DNA of 64,000 nucleotides, from assembly GCF_022828325.1 (NCBI RefSeq), contig NZ_JAJQJS010000003.1, forward strand, positions 1 to 64,000, read 5' to 3'. Under the pieces are notes generated by a model. It ran no database searches, was not told the origin of the DNA, and saw nothing but the letters and a program-made list of their open reading frames with translations. This DNA is from Candidatus Nanosynbacter sp. TM7-076 (lineage in GTDB: Bacteria > Patescibacteriota > Saccharimonadia > Saccharimonadales > Saccharimonadaceae). Every line of letters begins with the position of its first letter. Positions within the stretch are counted from its first letter, which is position 1. The position numbers and the translations under genes were made by a program. Positions 24,259 through 32,799 of this stretch are shown piece by piece.

Positions 24259-24657
24259 CTAACGCTTAGAGAATTGTTCGCGTTTACGAGCAGAACGAAG
24301 ACCGTATTTCTTGCGCTCTTTCTCGCGTGGGTCGCGCTTCAATAGCTCGGCCTTCTTCAGAACTGGACGCAGGTCGGCGTGAGCTGCGGTCAAAGCCTTT
24401 GCGATGCCAAGCTTGATAGCGTCAACTTGACCAGCTAAGCCGCCACCCTTAACTAGGATAGTAACGTCGAATTCTTTTTGCTTGCTGACAATTGCAAGTG
24501 GATCGGTTACTTCTGCTAGAAGAGTTTTGTTGCCATCCAGGTATTCAGCGGCAGGTTTGCCGTTGATCGTAATAGTACCTTTGCCAGGAAGTAGGCGAAC
24601 ACTTGCTGAAGCACTCTTGCGTCGTCCTAGGCCGTAGAAATAAGTATCAGCAGCCAT
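24259..24657 (-). CDS. rpsI: Ribosomal protein S9
   Basis: Small-subunit head protein whose C-terminal tail reaches the P site. 132 residues. YFYGLGRRKSASASVRL is the N-terminal signature, KGGGLAGQVDAIKLGIAKAL the middle motif, and the tail ends RKKYGLRSARKREQFSKR with the invariant final Lys-Arg. It lies one base after rplM, the usual L13-S9 pair, here at the end of the alpha operon. Confidence 0.98.
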   Translation of the reverse strand: MAADTYFYGLGRRKSASASVRLLPGKGTITINGKPAAEYLDGNKTLLAEVTDPLAIVSKQKEFDVTILVKGGGLAGQVDAIKLGIAKALTAAHADLRPVLKKAELLKRDPREKERKKYGLRSARKREQFSKR

Positions 24658-24658
24658 A

Positions 24659-25090
24659 TTACTTTACCTCAACTTTCTCTGGTGTTTGTGCTGTGTGAGC
24701 GTGGTCGCTGCCAGCAAAAATGCGTAGACGCTTTAGGCGCTCTGCTTGCAATTTATTCTTTGGCAACATACCTTTAACAGCTTCTTCAATAATTCGCTCT
24801 GGGTGGCGTTCGCGCATTTCTTTGAATTGCGTTTCCTTAATTCCACCTGGAAAACCACTGTGGCGATAGTAATACTTATCAGTTTCCTTGTATCCAGTAA
24901 CAACTGTCTGCGCAGCATTGATAACAACTACGTAGTCGCCACCGTCAATGTGAGGAGTGTAAGTTGGCTTGTATTTACCAGTCAAATGCTTGGCAATTTC
25001 TGTAGCCAAACGTCCAAGTGGTAATTCGCTAGCGTCAAACAATACCCAACGGCGAGAAACTTCAGATGGTTTTTGTGAATAAGTCTTCAT
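24659..25090 (-). CDS. rplM: Ribosomal protein L13
   Basis: Large-subunit assembly protein. I place the start at MKTYSQKPSEVSRRW (25090; 143 residues), because AAGGAAGG lies 5 bases upstream; the open frame extends further up into rplQ but without a ribosome site. Recognised features are WVLFDASELPLGRLATEIAKHLTGK, GDYVVVINAAQ and YRHSGFPGGIKE. Order rplQ-rplM-rpsI is conserved in many bacteria. Confidence 0.97.
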   Translation of the reverse strand: MKTYSQKPSEVSRRWVLFDASELPLGRLATEIAKHLTGKYKPTYTPHIDGGDYVVVINAAQTVVTGYKETDKYYYRHSGFPGGIKETQFKEMRERHPERIIEEAVKGMLPKNKLQAERLKRLRIFAGSDHAHTAQTPEKVEVK

Positions 25091-25091
25091 C

Positions 25092-25478
25092 TTATTTTCC
25101 TTCCTTTGGCATTGGTTTAATATCGTCAACAAACTCGATGATCGCCATTTGAGCGCCATCGCCGACTCGCAAACGTGTTCGTTCAACGCGAACGTGTCCG
25201 CTGGTTCGACCACTTAGCTGTGGCGCGATTTCATCAACTAGTTTGTAAGCAGCAGCGCGTGTGCTTAATGCTGCAATCACCTGACGTCGGCTAGCTAGGT
25301 CGCCCTTTTTAGCCTTGGTGATGATTTTTTCAATGTGACGCTTTAGTTCCTTAGCCTTTGGCAAGGTGGTCTCGATCTTCCCGTACTCAACCAAGCTGGT
25401 AGCCAGACCTTTGAGTAGGGCTCGTCGCTGATCACGCTCGCGGCCGAACTTGCGCCCTTGATATCCGTGTCTATGCAT
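25092..25478 (-). CDS. rplQ: Ribosomal protein L17
   Basis: 128 residues, near the polypeptide exit tunnel. The start MHRHGYQGRKFGRERDQRRALLKGLATSL is the conserved N-terminus. ETTLPKAKELKRHIEKIITKAK is also typical. The C-terminal part RLRVGDGAQMAIIEFVD ends the fold. It follows rpoA after 2 bases, the standard alpha-operon order. Confidence 0.98.
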   Translation of the reverse strand: MHRHGYQGRKFGRERDQRRALLKGLATSLVEYGKIETTLPKAKELKRHIEKIITKAKKGDLASRRQVIAALSTRAAAYKLVDEIAPQLSGRTSGHVRVERTRLRVGDGAQMAIIEFVDDIKPMPKEGK

Positions 25479-25480
25479 AG

Positions 25481-26404
25481 TTAAAACTCCAACTCCGCCA
25501 TCTTGTCACGTACTTCGTCTAGTGCCTTTGAACCGAAACCTTTCAATTCTCGCAAATCTTGCTCAGTCAAAGTTACCAAATCGCGAATAGTGCGGATTTC
25601 ATTGTTAATTAGCGCGTTCGTCGTGCGGGCGCTTAAGTTTAGCTCTTCGATTGGCATTGCTAGCTCTGACTCTTCGTCTTCCTTAGCTGCACCAAGTGCT
25701 GGTGCGCCAGTTACCATCGTGTTGCCAGCCAAAGCTGTGTATTGATTGACGAGAATCGCTGCTGCTTCTTCGAACGCCTCACGAGGTGTGATTGCGCCAT
25801 TAGTTTCAACAGTAATTGCCAATTTATCCAAGTTTGTTTCCTGGCCAACACGAGTTGAGTCGACTTTGTAGCGAACGCGTAGAACTGGTGAGTACATTGC
25901 GTCGATAGCAATCATGTCGCTGTGCAAACGCTTTTCGCTTGACTCTTCAATTGTCTGGTAACCGCAGCCTGCCTCAACCACCAAATCCATAACCAAATGC
26001 TTGTTTGGGTCGTCGATTGTAGCAATTACTTGCTCTGGGTTAACGACTTCAACATCAGCATTAGTTTTAATGTCAGCGGCAGTTACTTCGCCAGCGCCAG
26101 TTTTCTCAATGCGTAGCTCAACTGGATCGTCAGTAAATACGCGTAGGTGAACGTTTTTCAAGTTCAACATAATGTCGACAACATCTTCTTTGATGCCCTC
26201 AACAGTAGTAAACTCGTGAGTTGCGCCTTCAATCCTGAAAGCCACAACCGCGCCACCGCGAACGCTTGACAATAGAACGCGTCGCAATGAGTTACCAAGA
26301 GTATTACCGTAGCCTGGGTGAAGTGGCTCGATTAGAAAAGTAGCACTGGTTTCTGAAATATCATCAACGCTCGCGAGTGCTGGATTGTAAATTGCTTTTG
26401 CCAT
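25481..26404 (-). CDS. rpoA: RNA polymerase alpha subunit
   Basis: 307 residues. The N-terminal domain carries FLIEPLHPGYGNTLGNSLRRVLLSS, required for alpha dimerisation and binding to beta/beta'. VEAGCGYQ and the TNGAITPREAFEEAAAIL segment follow. After a short acidic linker (about 228-245), the C-terminal domain (LNLSARTTNALINNEIRTIRDLVTLTEQDLRELKGFGSKALDEV) has the two helix-hairpin-helix-like elements that contact UP elements. Complete, normal length. It is followed by rplQ and preceded by rpsD. Confidence 0.98.
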   Translation of the reverse strand: MAKAIYNPALASVDDISETSATFLIEPLHPGYGNTLGNSLRRVLLSSVRGGAVVAFRIEGATHEFTTVEGIKEDVVDIMLNLKNVHLRVFTDDPVELRIEKTGAGEVTAADIKTNADVEVVNPEQVIATIDDPNKHLVMDLVVEAGCGYQTIEESSEKRLHSDMIAIDAMYSPVLRVRYKVDSTRVGQETNLDKLAITVETNGAITPREAFEEAAAILVNQYTALAGNTMVTGAPALGAAKEDEESELAMPIEELNLSARTTNALINNEIRTIRDLVTLTEQDLRELKGFGSKALDEVRDKMAELEF

Positions 26405-26425
26405 AATTCTTCCCTAACCCTTCTT

Positions 26426-27046
26426 TTATCGTGAGTAATACTCAACAATTAATTGCTCGTTGATGTCAGCTTCTGCTTCCTCGCGCTTTGGCAAACCAGT
26501 TACTTCAATCTTCAGCTTCTTGCTATCAGCTTTTAGCCAGCTTAATGGACCTTGGACTGAATTGTTGATTACATCGTCAATTCGTGTAAAGTACTCTGAC
26601 TTGGTACTCTTTGGACGAACCGTGATGACATCGCCAGCTTTAACGCGAATCGATGGAATATCGACACGTCGGCCGTTCAATTCAAAGTGTCCGTGGCTAA
26701 CTAGTTGACGAGCTGCGCGACGTGATACGGCAAATCCAGAACGATAAACAACGTTATCCAAGCGGCGCTCTAATAGCTTCAACAAGTTTTCGCCCGCCAA
26801 GCCTTCTTGAGCGCGTGTTGCTTCGTCCATCAAGCGAGCAAACTGCTTTTCGACTAGGCCGTACAAGCGACGAACCTTCTGCTTTTCACGAAGCTGTGTA
26901 GCATATAGACTTGGCTTATTCTGACGACCATGTGCGTGCTGACCTGGAATGCCAGATTTCTTCGCCAAAATTTTATGTGCTTTTGGATGAAGCGCATAAC
27001 CTTCGCGGCGGCTTTGCTTGACAATTGGTGAATTATCTCGTGCCAT
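26426..27046 (-). CDS. rpsD: Ribosomal protein S4
   Basis: 206 residues; primary 16S rRNA binder and often repressor of its own operon. KKSGIPGQHAHGR lies in the N-terminal arm, and the S4 RNA-binding domain contains RRLDNVVYRSGFAVSRRAARQLVSHGHFELNGRRVDIPS. The N-terminal zinc-binding Cys cluster found in some S4 proteins is absent (C-minus type). Its position between rpsK and rpoA is canonical. Confidence 0.98.
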   Translation of the reverse strand: MARDNSPIVKQSRREGYALHPKAHKILAKKSGIPGQHAHGRQNKPSLYATQLREKQKVRRLYGLVEKQFARLMDEATRAQEGLAGENLLKLLERRLDNVVYRSGFAVSRRAARQLVSHGHFELNGRRVDIPSIRVKAGDVITVRPKSTKSEYFTRIDDVINNSVQGPLSWLKADSKKLKIEVTGLPKREEAEADINEQLIVEYYSR

Positions 27047-27048
27047 AA

Positions 27049-27438
27049 TTATGCCCTCCGTGCCTTTCGTGGACGAACACCACCGTGAGGTACGCCAGTT
27101 ACGTCCTTAATGCTTTCTACTGAGATGTCGAATGCGCTGACCGCACGAATAGCGGCGTCACGACCCAAGCCGACACCTTTCACGAAAACGTCAACAGACT
27201 TCAAGCCGTATTGAGATTTCGCAGCTTCAGCAGCTTTTTCAGCAGCAACCTGTGAAGCATAGGCTGTACCTTTTTTACTTCCACGGAAACCACATGCACC
27301 AGCTGATGAAGCAGTTAGCACGTTACCCTTCTTGTCGGAAAAAGTAACGATAGTATTGTTAAATGTTGCCTGAATGTGCAGCTGACCAGCTGGGACTGAT
27401 CGGCGCTGCTTCTTCTTGGTAGATTTTGCGTCTGCCAT
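27049..27438 (-). CDS. rpsK: Ribosomal protein S11
   Basis: 129 residues; platform protein of the small subunit. GQLHIQATFNNTIVTFSDKKGNVL is the N-terminal signature, SAGACGFRGSKKGTAYASQVAAE the middle, and VKGVGLGRDAAIRAV...DVTGVPHGGVRPRKARR the C-terminal end. It is 15 bases from rpsM and 2 from rpsD. Confidence 0.98.
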   Translation of the reverse strand: MADAKSTKKKQRRSVPAGQLHIQATFNNTIVTFSDKKGNVLTASSAGACGFRGSKKGTAYASQVAAEKAAEAAKSQYGLKSVDVFVKGVGLGRDAAIRAVSAFDISVESIKDVTGVPHGGVRPRKARRA

Positions 27439-27453
27439 TTCTTAGTCCTTTCT

Positions 27454-27840
27454 TTAGGTCTTACTTGCTGCTTTTGGTTGTGTACCGCCCACGGCGATGG
27501 CGCGACCCTTGCGAGTTCGTGCATTCGTACGAGTCCGCTGTCCGCGTGTTGGCAGTCCTGCTTTGTGGCGAAGACCGCGATAGGCGTTGATATCCTTCAA
27601 GCGCTTAATATTATTTGTCACCAAGCGCTGGAGATCACCTTCAACGGTGTATTCGCTATCAATAATTTCGCGAATCTTGTTTTCTTCAGCCTCGGTGAGA
27701 TCTTTCACCCGAGTGGTCGGCTCAATTTTAGCCGCCGCAAGGATGCTCGAAGCGTGCTTTGGCCCAATACCGTAAATATAGGTGAGCGCAATTTGCACCT
27801 GCTTCTCTGTTGGGATAACTACCCCAGCAATTCGAGCCAT
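27454..27840 (-). CDS. rpsM: Ribosomal protein S13
   Basis: 128 residues; bridges the subunits and contacts P-site t[28 protein letters not shown] opens the helix-two-turns-helix domain, [32 protein letters not shown] is the signature near the C-terminus. The tail is Ala/Lys-rich as usual. It follows rpmJ by 2 bases. Confidence 0.98.
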   Translation of the reverse strand: MARIAGVVIPTEKQVQIALTYIYGIGPKHASSILAAAKIEPTTRVKDLTEAEENKIREIIDSEYTVEGDLQRLVTNNIKRLKDINAYRGLRHKAGLPTRGQRTRTNARTRKGRAIAVGGTQPKAASKT

Positions 27841-27842
27841 GC

Positions 27843-27959
27843 TTAACCCTGCCTTTGCTTGTTCTTAGGTTTTTTCTTGTTGATGATATATAGTCGGCCT
27901 TTGCGGCGAACGAACTTATCATCGGGACTGATTTTTTTCACACCTGCACGAACTTTCAT
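27843..27959 (-). CDS. rpmJ: Ribosomal protein L36, zinc-free form
   Basis: 38 residues starting [20 protein letters not shown] and ending [12 protein letters not shown]. The frame of L36 is clear (MKVRxxVKKI and the final KxKQRQG). The zinc ligands of the common form are replaced: positions that read C-x2-C and C...H in most L36 are S/D and N/K here. It lies between infA and rpsM, as in most bacteria. Confidence 0.95.
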   Translation of the reverse strand: MKVRAGVKKISPDDKFVRRKGRLYIINKKKPKNKQRQG

Positions 27960-28013
27960 AAAGTGCTTAAATCTCCCTTCCCGAGTAAACCCGAGATTAC
28001 CGTTAATATTTAA

Positions 28014-28256
28014 CTACCGACCTTGAGGTCGATCGTCACGTAGGCGGAAGCTGATTCGTCCCTTTGTAAGATCGTAAGGGGTCATCTCAACCTCAACCTT
28101 ATCACCAGGCACCAGACGGATGTAATGCTTGCGCATTCGTCCTGAAATGTGCGCGATGATACTATGGCCATTCTCCAGTTCCACCTTAAATTGAGTATTA
28201 GGCAGTGCTTCCACTACCTTTCCTACCATTTTGATGACTTCCTTTTGACTCGCCAT
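28014..28256 (-). CDS. infA: Translation initiation factor IF-1
   Basis: 80 residues; OB-fold factor that occupies the ribosomal A site during initiation. [46 protein letters not shown] is diagnostic, ending [14 protein letters not shown]. It heads the alpha-operon segment infA-rpmJ-rpsM-rpsK-rpsD-rpoA-rplQ-rplM-rpsI. The promoter allows only a short leader (about 8-9 bases) with no clear Shine-Dalgarno site. The usual upstream neighbours adk and map are absent here. Confidence 0.97.
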   Translation of the reverse strand: MASQKEVIKMVGKVVEALPNTQFKVELENGHSIIAHISGRMRKHYIRLVPGDKVEVEMTPYDLTKGRISFRLRDDRPQGR

Positions 28257-28271
28257 AAGTTACAGTTGTCA

Positions 28272-28300
28272 ATTATACAGTACTAAACACGGTTTGACAA
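28272..28300 (-). promoter_or_regulatory. Promoter of the alpha operon (infA)
   Basis: Minus strand TTGTCA (28295-28300), an exact 17-base spacer and TATAAT (28272-28277). Confidence 0.78.
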
Positions 28301-28325
28301 GGGTTTTCGCCGTAAATTTAAGTGC

Positions 28326-28331
28326 TATAAT
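28326..28331 (+). promoter_or_regulatory. Extended -10 box of the gene at 28362
   Basis: TGC-TATAAT with the hexamer at 28326-28331. It is divergent from the infA promoter; the leader carries AAGGA before the ATG. Confidence 0.55.
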
Positions 28332-28361
28332 TGTACTATCAAATTTAACATAAGGATTTTT

Positions 28362-28937
28362 ATGGCAAGCAAGAAAAAACCAGCAAACTTTAAGGTTACA
28401 AAATCGAAGAATGAGATAATGGCCGCGGTGCTAATCGGTCTGGTGACGGCTTTGATAGTGATAGTTATTGGCGTAATTTTATTACACGCCAACCAAACTT
28501 CTGACAAGACATCTCAAACAGCGGAAAAGGTTGATAATGGATCTGTGAACTTGGGGTCTCTGGGCTTTCGAATTGAAGGAGATAAAGCGGTTATTCGCAA
28601 CGATTCAGCCACGCAAGAGCTTCGCGATTTTCTGAAAGCAGATGTAAAGAAGTCGGGCTGTAAGGATAACAACGGCGTAACTGCGGTGATTGCCCATTCC
28701 CAGGACGAGAAACAGTTGTTGCTAGGCTATGGTTGCGGCAATTCTGCGGCACGAATGTTTGCAGTTAAGCAAGATGGCGGATGGAAAGCGATTTCCCCAA
28801 CCAATCAATTTAACCTATTTGAAATTCCGAGCTGTAAGATGGTTGATGAAAATAACATTAGTAATGAAATTGCGCCAGTCTGCCAAAATGAGAAAAAAAT
28901 TGGCGACAATTTATCTTACGATTACAAAATACGATAA
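28362..28937 (+). CDS. Membrane-anchored extracytoplasmic protein, unknown
   Basis: 191 residues. A basic N-terminus (MASKKKPANFKVTKSKNE) precedes one membrane helix (about 25-45, LIGLVTALIVIVIGVILL). The remaining ~145 residues should lie outside the cell. They contain four cysteines (KKSGCKDN, GYGCGNS, IPSCKMV, APVCQNE), which could form two disulfides. No family is recognised. The gene is inserted on the opposite strand between infA and secY, where other bacteria keep adk and map. AAGGA lies before the ATG. Confidence 0.75.
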   Translation: MASKKKPANFKVTKSKNEIMAAVLIGLVTALIVIVIGVILLHANQTSDKTSQTAEKVDNGSVNLGSLGFRIEGDKAVIRNDSATQELRDFLKADVKKSGCKDNNGVTAVIAHSQDEKQLLLGYGCGNSAARMFAVKQDGGWKAISPTNQFNLFEIPSCKMVDENNISNEIAPVCQNEKKIGDNLSYDYKIR

Positions 28938-28948
28938 TTCGTTCGTAA

Positions 28949-28984
28949 AAAAGAATTCCCCGCTTTTCGGCGGGGATTTTTAAT
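28949..28984. terminator. Bidirectional terminator between the gene at 28362 and secY
   Basis: AATTCCCCGC pairs with GCGGGGATTT around TTTTCG, with A runs before and T runs after. It serves both convergent genes. Confidence 0.88.
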
Positions 28985-28989
28985 GTCAA

Positions 28990-30465
28990 TTATTTTCTCT
29001 TAAACAAACGACGCTTCTTACTCTTCTTTTTGTCGCTATCAAGCAGCTCGTCTGGGTCAAAGTCGTCATATGTAACCATCAGCGCGCGAGAGTTGACTTG
29101 TCGCAGAGTTTCAAGGGCAACTGATACGATAATTAAGATTCCTGTACCGCCGATTGATAAACGCAAACCTTGCAAGCCTGTCAAATTGTACGTAAGATAT
29201 TCCGCAACGAATGGCAAAATAGCCACGATTCCTAGGACAATTGAGCCGAACAAAATCAAGCGATTGACGGTTCTCATAAGGTATTTTTCAGTCTGAGCGC
29301 CCGGACGTACGCCTTCAATAAATCCGCCCTGCTTCTGCAGATTTTCGGCAATTTCGTTAGCATTAAAAACGATTCCAGTGTAGAAATACGTAAAGGCGAT
29401 AACCAAGATAAAATACAGCGTTGGGTAAATAAATGCCTCAGCCGTGCTTCCCGTGAATGAGCCCGCGTTTGGAGCTTGGAACCAAGTGATAAGCTTGTTG
29501 GCTGTTGGTAGAAGGTTGGCATTACCAGACGCTTTCATAACTTGACCAACAAATTGTGGCAAGCTCAGGAATGCAACCGCAAAGATGACTGGAATAACTC
29601 CCGCAGCAATCAACTTAACCGGCAAAATGCTTTTTACGTCGCCGTAATTACTGTTTCCGTGAACGCGTTTTGCGTAGTTAATCGTAATGACACGCTGAGC
29701 TTCGTTGATTTTAACCAGGAAGTAAAGGACGATAAGTCCGGCGATTGACATGATTAATATCGTCCAGAACATAACTGGGTTTACAGGGAGAGTGAACCAG
29801 TTGAAGACGTTTAAGCTGCCAGATGAGGTGTTGAACAATGATGAGATTAATGACGCGAGCATTTGTGGCAATTGGCTGATAATACCAGCGAAGATTACGA
29901 TAGAAATACCGTTGCCGATCCCTTGCTCAGTGATCAGTTCGCCAAGCCACATCAGAAGGACAGAGCCTGCCGTCATTGAAGTGATTGAAACTATCCATTC
30001 CATCATCGTAGGGTCGGCTAATGTCGTGCTGCCGCCTTGAAGAACTGTTTGCCTTAAGATGAAGATGAAAGCGATTGACTGGACAATAGCAAGTGGCACA
30101 GTAATAACACGTGTCCATTGCTGAATTTTTCGACGTCCAGATTCACCATCTTTATGTAGCTCCTCAAGCCTTGGAATGGCTTTAGTTAGAAGCTGAATGA
30201 TAATGCTGGCGGTAATGAATGGACTAAGTCCAACCAGCACCAGAGAAAAGCTCGACAACGCGCCACCAGATAGCAAGTTCAAAATTCCACCGAGGTCAGA
30301 TTGCCCAAGCACCGACGAAATCGCGTTACGCAGTTGTGTTGGCTCCGCCAACGGCACTGGAATGTGCGCCAATAATCGATAAACAACGATTATTCCCACG
30401 ACAATAAATAGTCGTTTTTGCATATCTTTATTTTTCAGTGAGCGAAAAATTATTCTCCAATTCAT
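28990..30465 (-). CDS. secY: Preprotein translocase subunit SecY
   Basis: Main channel of the Sec translocon, 491 residues, ten membrane segments. RLLAHIPVP, GLSPFITASIIIQLLTKAIPRLEEL and WLGELITEQGIGNGISIVIFAGI are diagnostic. KRVHGNSNYGDVKSILPVKLIAAGVIPVIFA precedes the second half. The C-terminal tail is basic (KKKSKKRRLFKRK) and longer than in E. coli. secY has its own -10 box (30508-30513) and is separated from rplO by an OmpA-like gene on the other strand, which is unusual. Confidence 0.98.
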   Translation of the reverse strand: MNWRIIFRSLKNKDMQKRLFIVVGIIVVYRLLAHIPVPLAEPTQLRNAISSVLGQSDLGGILNLLSGGALSSFSLVLVGLSPFITASIIIQLLTKAIPRLEELHKDGESGRRKIQQWTRVITVPLAIVQSIAFIFILRQTVLQGGSTTLADPTMMEWIVSITSMTAGSVLLMWLGELITEQGIGNGISIVIFAGIISQLPQMLASLISSLFNTSSGSLNVFNWFTLPVNPVMFWTILIMSIAGLIVLYFLVKINEAQRVITINYAKRVHGNSNYGDVKSILPVKLIAAGVIPVIFAVAFLSLPQFVGQVMKASGNANLLPTANKLITWFQAPNAGSFTGSTAEAFIYPTLYFILVIAFTYFYTGIVFNANEIAENLQKQGGFIEGVRPGAQTEKYLMRTVNRLILFGSIVLGIVAILPFVAEYLTYNLTGLQGLRLSIGGTGILIIVSVALETLRQVNSRALMVTYDDFDPDELLDSDKKKSKKRRLFKRK

Positions 30466-30507
30466 GTTTTAGCCCCTCATAGTCACTAACAATTCTTAAC
30501 TCTGTTA

Positions 30508-30513
30508 ATTATA
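30508..30513 (-). promoter_or_regulatory. -10 box of secY
   Basis: TATAAT on the minus strand, preceded by TG. The -35 is weak. A GAGGGG ribosome site lies 7 bases before the secY ATG. Confidence 0.5.
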
Positions 30514-30562
30514 CATTACCTTAGCGGATATTTCCATACTAAAAACATAAAAGCGTATGCGC

Positions 30563-30568
30563 TATAAT
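30563..30568 (+). promoter_or_regulatory. -10 box of the OmpA-like gene
   Basis: TATAAT on the plus strand, about 33 bases before the ATG at 30602. It is divergent from the secY -10 box. Confidence 0.5.
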
Positions 30569-30601
30569 TGAGTCAATAACATAACGTAAACGAGGTATTA
30601 T

Positions 30602-31315
30602 ATGCAACAGCAGCCTGAAATCCCATCAACTCCACCAATTACGCCACCACCAAACCCAGAATTTCCCCAAAATTACCCACCAAAGAAAAGTAAATTGTGG
30701 CTATGGGTTACACTGGCAATCGTGGGAGTACTGGCGACAATCGGAATAGTGGTGGCAATTGTTCTTGTGTCAAATAAAACCACTCCTTCAAAAGACACGA
30801 CTATTTCGCGCAAAGAAGCAATCAAGCCTAAGGACGAGAAGAAAAGCGAAGACAAAAAGCAGAATTTAGCTAAATCAAATTCAAAATGTTTAACGTCTGC
30901 TGATTTTCGAAAAGCTGGCTATGACTACATGAAAGACGGCTATTTTACGCTTAATAACGGTAAATATAATTTTAAAAATGTTTTCTTCAATGCGGATTCG
31001 ACGCAATATACATACGAGGGAATTGCCGTTGACGAACTGGCTAAACTGGGGTCGCTATATAAATCAAACAGCCAAAAGGAATTTTCAATTGAGATAGTCG
31101 GTCAGACATATGAAAGTTCGAAGACAAGTGCCGGCACAAAATTAGCCATGGAGCGCGCTGATAAAGTCAAGCAAGGCTTAGTTTCGCAAGGTTTTCCTGA
31201 GAATAAGATTATTATCTCTGAACCGAAAATTGCCAATCACGACAGTAGCGATGACACCGCCGACAGGAACGTGACTATTTATCTAGTCGTGTCACAAGAA
31301 TGTAGCGAAAAATAG
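30602..31315 (+). CDS. Membrane-anchored OmpA-like domain protein
   Basis: 237 residues. A Pro-rich cytoplasmic start (PEIPSTPPITPPPNPEFPQN) is followed by one membrane helix (about residues 35-58), a charged Lys/Glu linker, and a C-terminal domain (about 130-235). That domain reads EFSIEIVGQTYE... AMERADKVKQGLVSQGFPENKIIISEP... ADRNVTIYL, which follows the OmpA/MotB peptidoglycan-binding pattern (xxERAxxVxxxLxxxGxxxxxI, then xxNRRVxI). Binding to the cell wall is inferred. A single Cys near residue 99 and another near the C-terminus may pair. The gene sits between secY and rplO on the opposite strand. Confidence 0.75.
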   Translation: MQQQPEIPSTPPITPPPNPEFPQNYPPKKSKLWLWVTLAIVGVLATIGIVVAIVLVSNKTTPSKDTTISRKEAIKPKDEKKSEDKKQNLAKSNSKCLTSADFRKAGYDYMKDGYFTLNNGKYNFKNVFFNADSTQYTYEGIAVDELAKLGSLYKSNSQKEFSIEIVGQTYESSKTSAGTKLAMERADKVKQGLVSQGFPENKIIISEPKIANHDSSDDTADRNVTIYLVVSQECSEK

Positions 31316-31334
31316 TCCAAAAATCAGAACAAAA

Positions 31335-31368
31335 GAAAATCCCCTTCTCTTTCGAAGGGGATTTATCG
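31335..31368. terminator. Bidirectional terminator between the OmpA-like gene and rplO
   Basis: AAATCCCCTT (31337-31346) pairs with AAGGGGATTT (31355-31364), with A/T runs on both sides. Confidence 0.88.
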
Positions 31369-31381
31369 TTACCGAGAAAAA

Positions 31382-31855
31382 TTATTTCTCTTCAGCTTCT
31401 TTTGCACTTTGGCGTAGAGGTGTAGCTACTTTCTCGAATGAGCCACCGGCTTTTTCGATAGCGGCAACAACTGAAGCTGAGGCAGCTTGTACTTTCAAGT
31501 CAACCTTAGCCTTCAATTCACCACGAGCAATCACCTTAACCGTGTGGAAAGGAGTTGCAATGTAGCCTTCAGTGAACAACAAAGCGTTGTCAACGGTTTT
31601 GCCGTCAAATGCGTTCAAGTGATCCATGTACACAACTTGAGCTGGAGTTCGCAAGCTCTTAAATCCGCGAGCCTTTGGTACAGCTTGAGCTAGTGGACGC
31701 TGACCACCCTGGAACATTACGCGAAGCTTCTTACCTGTTCGAGCGTTCTGACCTTTAGTACCGCGACCAGCAGTTTTACCTTGACCAGCAGCAATACCGC
31801 GACCAACGCGTTTTTTATTCTTGTTAGCTGAAACTTGGAGATCATTGTACTTCAT
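31382..31855 (-). CDS. rplO: Ribosomal protein L15
   Basis: 157 residues; late-assembly large-subunit protein. The basic N-terminus KRVGRGIAAGQGKTAGRGTKGQNARTG is typical, as is the FQGGQRPLAQAVPKARGF segment. Its ATG overlaps the rpsE stop by one base (TAATG). No rpmD (L30) lies between rpsE and rplO, which fits Patescibacteria. Confidence 0.97.
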   Translation of the reverse strand: MKYNDLQVSANKNKKRVGRGIAAGQGKTAGRGTKGQNARTGKKLRVMFQGGQRPLAQAVPKARGFKSLRTPAQVVYMDHLNAFDGKTVDNALLFTEGYIATPFHTVKVIARGELKAKVDLKVQAASASVVAAIEKAGGSFEKVATPLRQSAKEAEEK

Positions 31856-32445
31856 TATTTAGCCTCCTTTTTAGCAACCTTTTTTACAGGTTGAGCGCTT
31901 AGCCATTGATCGCGTGGAACTAATGACTTTAGAGCTTCGATAGTCGCGTAAGCGATGTTAACCTTGTTGGTTGAACCAAGAGATTTGGTCAATAGGTTAC
32001 GAACACCTGTTACGCCGATAATCTGACGAACTACACCACCAGCGATAATACCGGTACCAGGAGCAGCTGGCTTGATCAATACGCGTGCGCCAGAGAATTT
32101 AACTTCGCTGTCGTGCGGAATTGTCTCGCCGTTTAATGGCAATGTAATCAAGTGCTTTTTAGCGACTGATGTAGCCTTAGCAACTGCAGCTTGAACGTCT
32201 GCACCCTTAGCAACACCAACACCAACCTTATCTTTGCGGTTACCAACAACCACCAAAGCCTTAAATCGGAAACGACGACCACCTTTAACCACGCGAGAAA
32301 CGCGGTCAATGTTGATTACCAATTCTTCAAATTCTTTTGGTGCGTCATCGCGCACATTTCGCCGGTCATCGCGGCGACCACCACGTGGATTTCGAGGTCG
32401 ACGACCTTCTGCACGTGGGGTAGTATTTGCAGCTTGCTCTGCCAT
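31855..32445 (-). CDS. rpsE: Ribosomal protein S5
   Basis: 196 residues; contributes to decoding accuracy. The N-terminus is an Arg/Pro-rich extension (about 45 residues). The double-stranded RNA-binding domain has RVSRVVKGGRRFRFKALVVVGN and VGVGVAKGADVQAAVAKA, and the C-terminal domain has GTGIIAGGVVRQIIGVTGVRNLLTKSLGSTNKVN. It follows rplR after one base. Confidence 0.98.
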   Translation of the reverse strand: MAEQAANTTPRAEGRRPRNPRGGRRDDRRNVRDDAPKEFEELVINIDRVSRVVKGGRRFRFKALVVVGNRKDKVGVGVAKGADVQAAVAKATSVAKKHLITLPLNGETIPHDSEVKFSGARVLIKPAAPGTGIIAGGVVRQIIGVTGVRNLLTKSLGSTNKVNIAYATIEALKSLVPRDQWLSAQPVKKVAKKEAK

Positions 32446-32446
32446 A

Positions 32447-32797
32447 CTAAAACTCCAATCCTTCTTGGCGCGCAGCGTCAGCCAAAGCCTTTAGGCGGCC
32501 AGCGTATTGACGACCATTTCGGTCAAACACTACTGCGCTAATCTTAATTTTCTTTGCTTTTTTAGCAATTTCAGTACCGATAGCAGCACTTTTTTCAGTC
32601 ATCGTGCCATTCGCTTTTGTACCAACTGTAGTTGCTGCAGCCAATGTTTTACCAGCCACATCGTCAATCAATTGCGCGCTAACGTGCAAATTGCTAATAG
32701 TAACTGTCAAGCGTGGGCGCTCTGCCGTACCTGAAACCTTAGCGCGAACGCGGTTTTTGCGAAGAGCGCGGTTGAGTAGCTTCTTATTTTCAGCCAT
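32447..32797 (-). CDS. rplR: Ribosomal protein L18
   Basis: 116 residues; binds 5S rRNA. RALRKNRVRAKVSGTAERPRLTVTISNLHVSAQLIDDVAGKTLAAATT is the signature, and FDRNGRQYAGRLKALADAARQEGLEF the end. It starts 2 bases after rplF. Confidence 0.97.
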   Translation of the reverse strand: MAENKKLLNRALRKNRVRAKVSGTAERPRLTVTISNLHVSAQLIDDVAGKTLAAATTVGTKANGTMTEKSAAIGTEIAKKAKKIKISAVVFDRNGRQYAGRLKALADAARQEGLEF

Positions 32798-32799
32798 GA

